Shown piece by piece: positions 5,368 to 5,393 of a DNA stretch of 5,393 nt (position 1 is its first letter; each line of letters begins with the position of its first letter). The position numbers and the translations under genes were made by a program. The notes beneath the pieces were generated by a model, which saw only the letters and a program-made list of their open reading frames with translations, had not been told where the DNA came from and did no database searches. Location of the stretch: positions 1 through 5,393 of the forward strand of contig JAEWMH010000090.1 of NCBI GenBank assembly GCA_023393235.1. The letters are read 5' to 3'. Origin of the DNA: Bacillota bacterium (GTDB lineage: Bacteria > Bacillota > Bacilli > Paenibacillales > NBRC-103111).

Positions 5368-5393
5368 TTTATGGAGAGTTTGATCCTGGCTCA
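5368..5393 (+). rRNA. rrs: 16S ribosomal RNA, 5' end (cut by window edge)
   Basis: The sequence GGAGAGTTTGATCCTGGCTC (5373-5392) is the universal 16S 5' region, including the site of the common 27F primer. The mature end is placed near 5368 by analogy with B. subtilis, whose 16S begins TTTATCGGAGAG; here TTTATGGAGAG has one base fewer. The rest of the gene is outside the window. Confidence 0.95.

Noticed and set aside
1..5393. CRISPR array, insertion sequence, tRNA or prophage attachment signals
   Set aside because: I saw no spaced direct repeats of the CRISPR type, no transposase or terminal inverted repeats, and no tRNA cloverleaf. The only tandem repeats are coding units in the DUF4097 gene.

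Overview
The window comes from a low-to-mid G+C Gram-positive bacterium of the Bacillales, most probably Paenibacillus or a close relative. The reasons are a PerR almost identical in layout to that of Bacillus subtilis, a ygxA-type gene placed directly before an rRNA operon, Gram-positive style Shine-Dalgarno sites and terminators, and a Bacillus-like 16S leader. The genus is inference; only 26 bases of 16S rRNA are present. All recognisable genes lie on the + strand and point toward the rRNA operon.

Left part (1-1549): the end of a small membrane protein, then a protein with LiaI/LiaF-like membrane segments followed by a long DUF4097 beta-strand repeat domain. The two probably form one operon linked to the cell envelope. 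The DUF4097 part holds six repeats of exactly 18 residues, and some of that repetition is still visible in the DNA.

Middle (1550-4016): perR, the peroxide-sensing Fur-family repressor, with its own sigma-A type promoter and a strong intrinsic terminator. Next is a 578-residue membrane-anchored cell-wall or spore-type protein: an N-terminal membrane segment, a copper amine oxidase N-like domain, an SH3b domain and a GH18 glycosidase domain. It also ends in an intrinsic terminator. Its start is unusual: a TTG codon with a badly spaced ribosome site.

Right part (4017-5393): ygxA, encoding a nucleotidyltransferase-like protein with a C-terminal helix-turn-helix, followed by a roughly 290-bp rRNA control region. 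That region has two tandem promoters, each apparently starting its transcript with a hairpin, then a boxA-like antitermination element, a UUCG hairpin and the first bases of 16S rRNA.

From memory, B. subtilis has perR-ygzB-ygxA-rrnD, so this is the same neighbourhood with a GH18 gene where ygzB would be. I do not see a clearly new defence or mobile system here. The points most worth checking are the replaced synteny slot, the odd start of the GH18 gene, the promoter embedded in the perR terminator, the double 5'-hairpin rRNA leader, and the apparently degenerate nucleotidyltransferase motif in YgxA.
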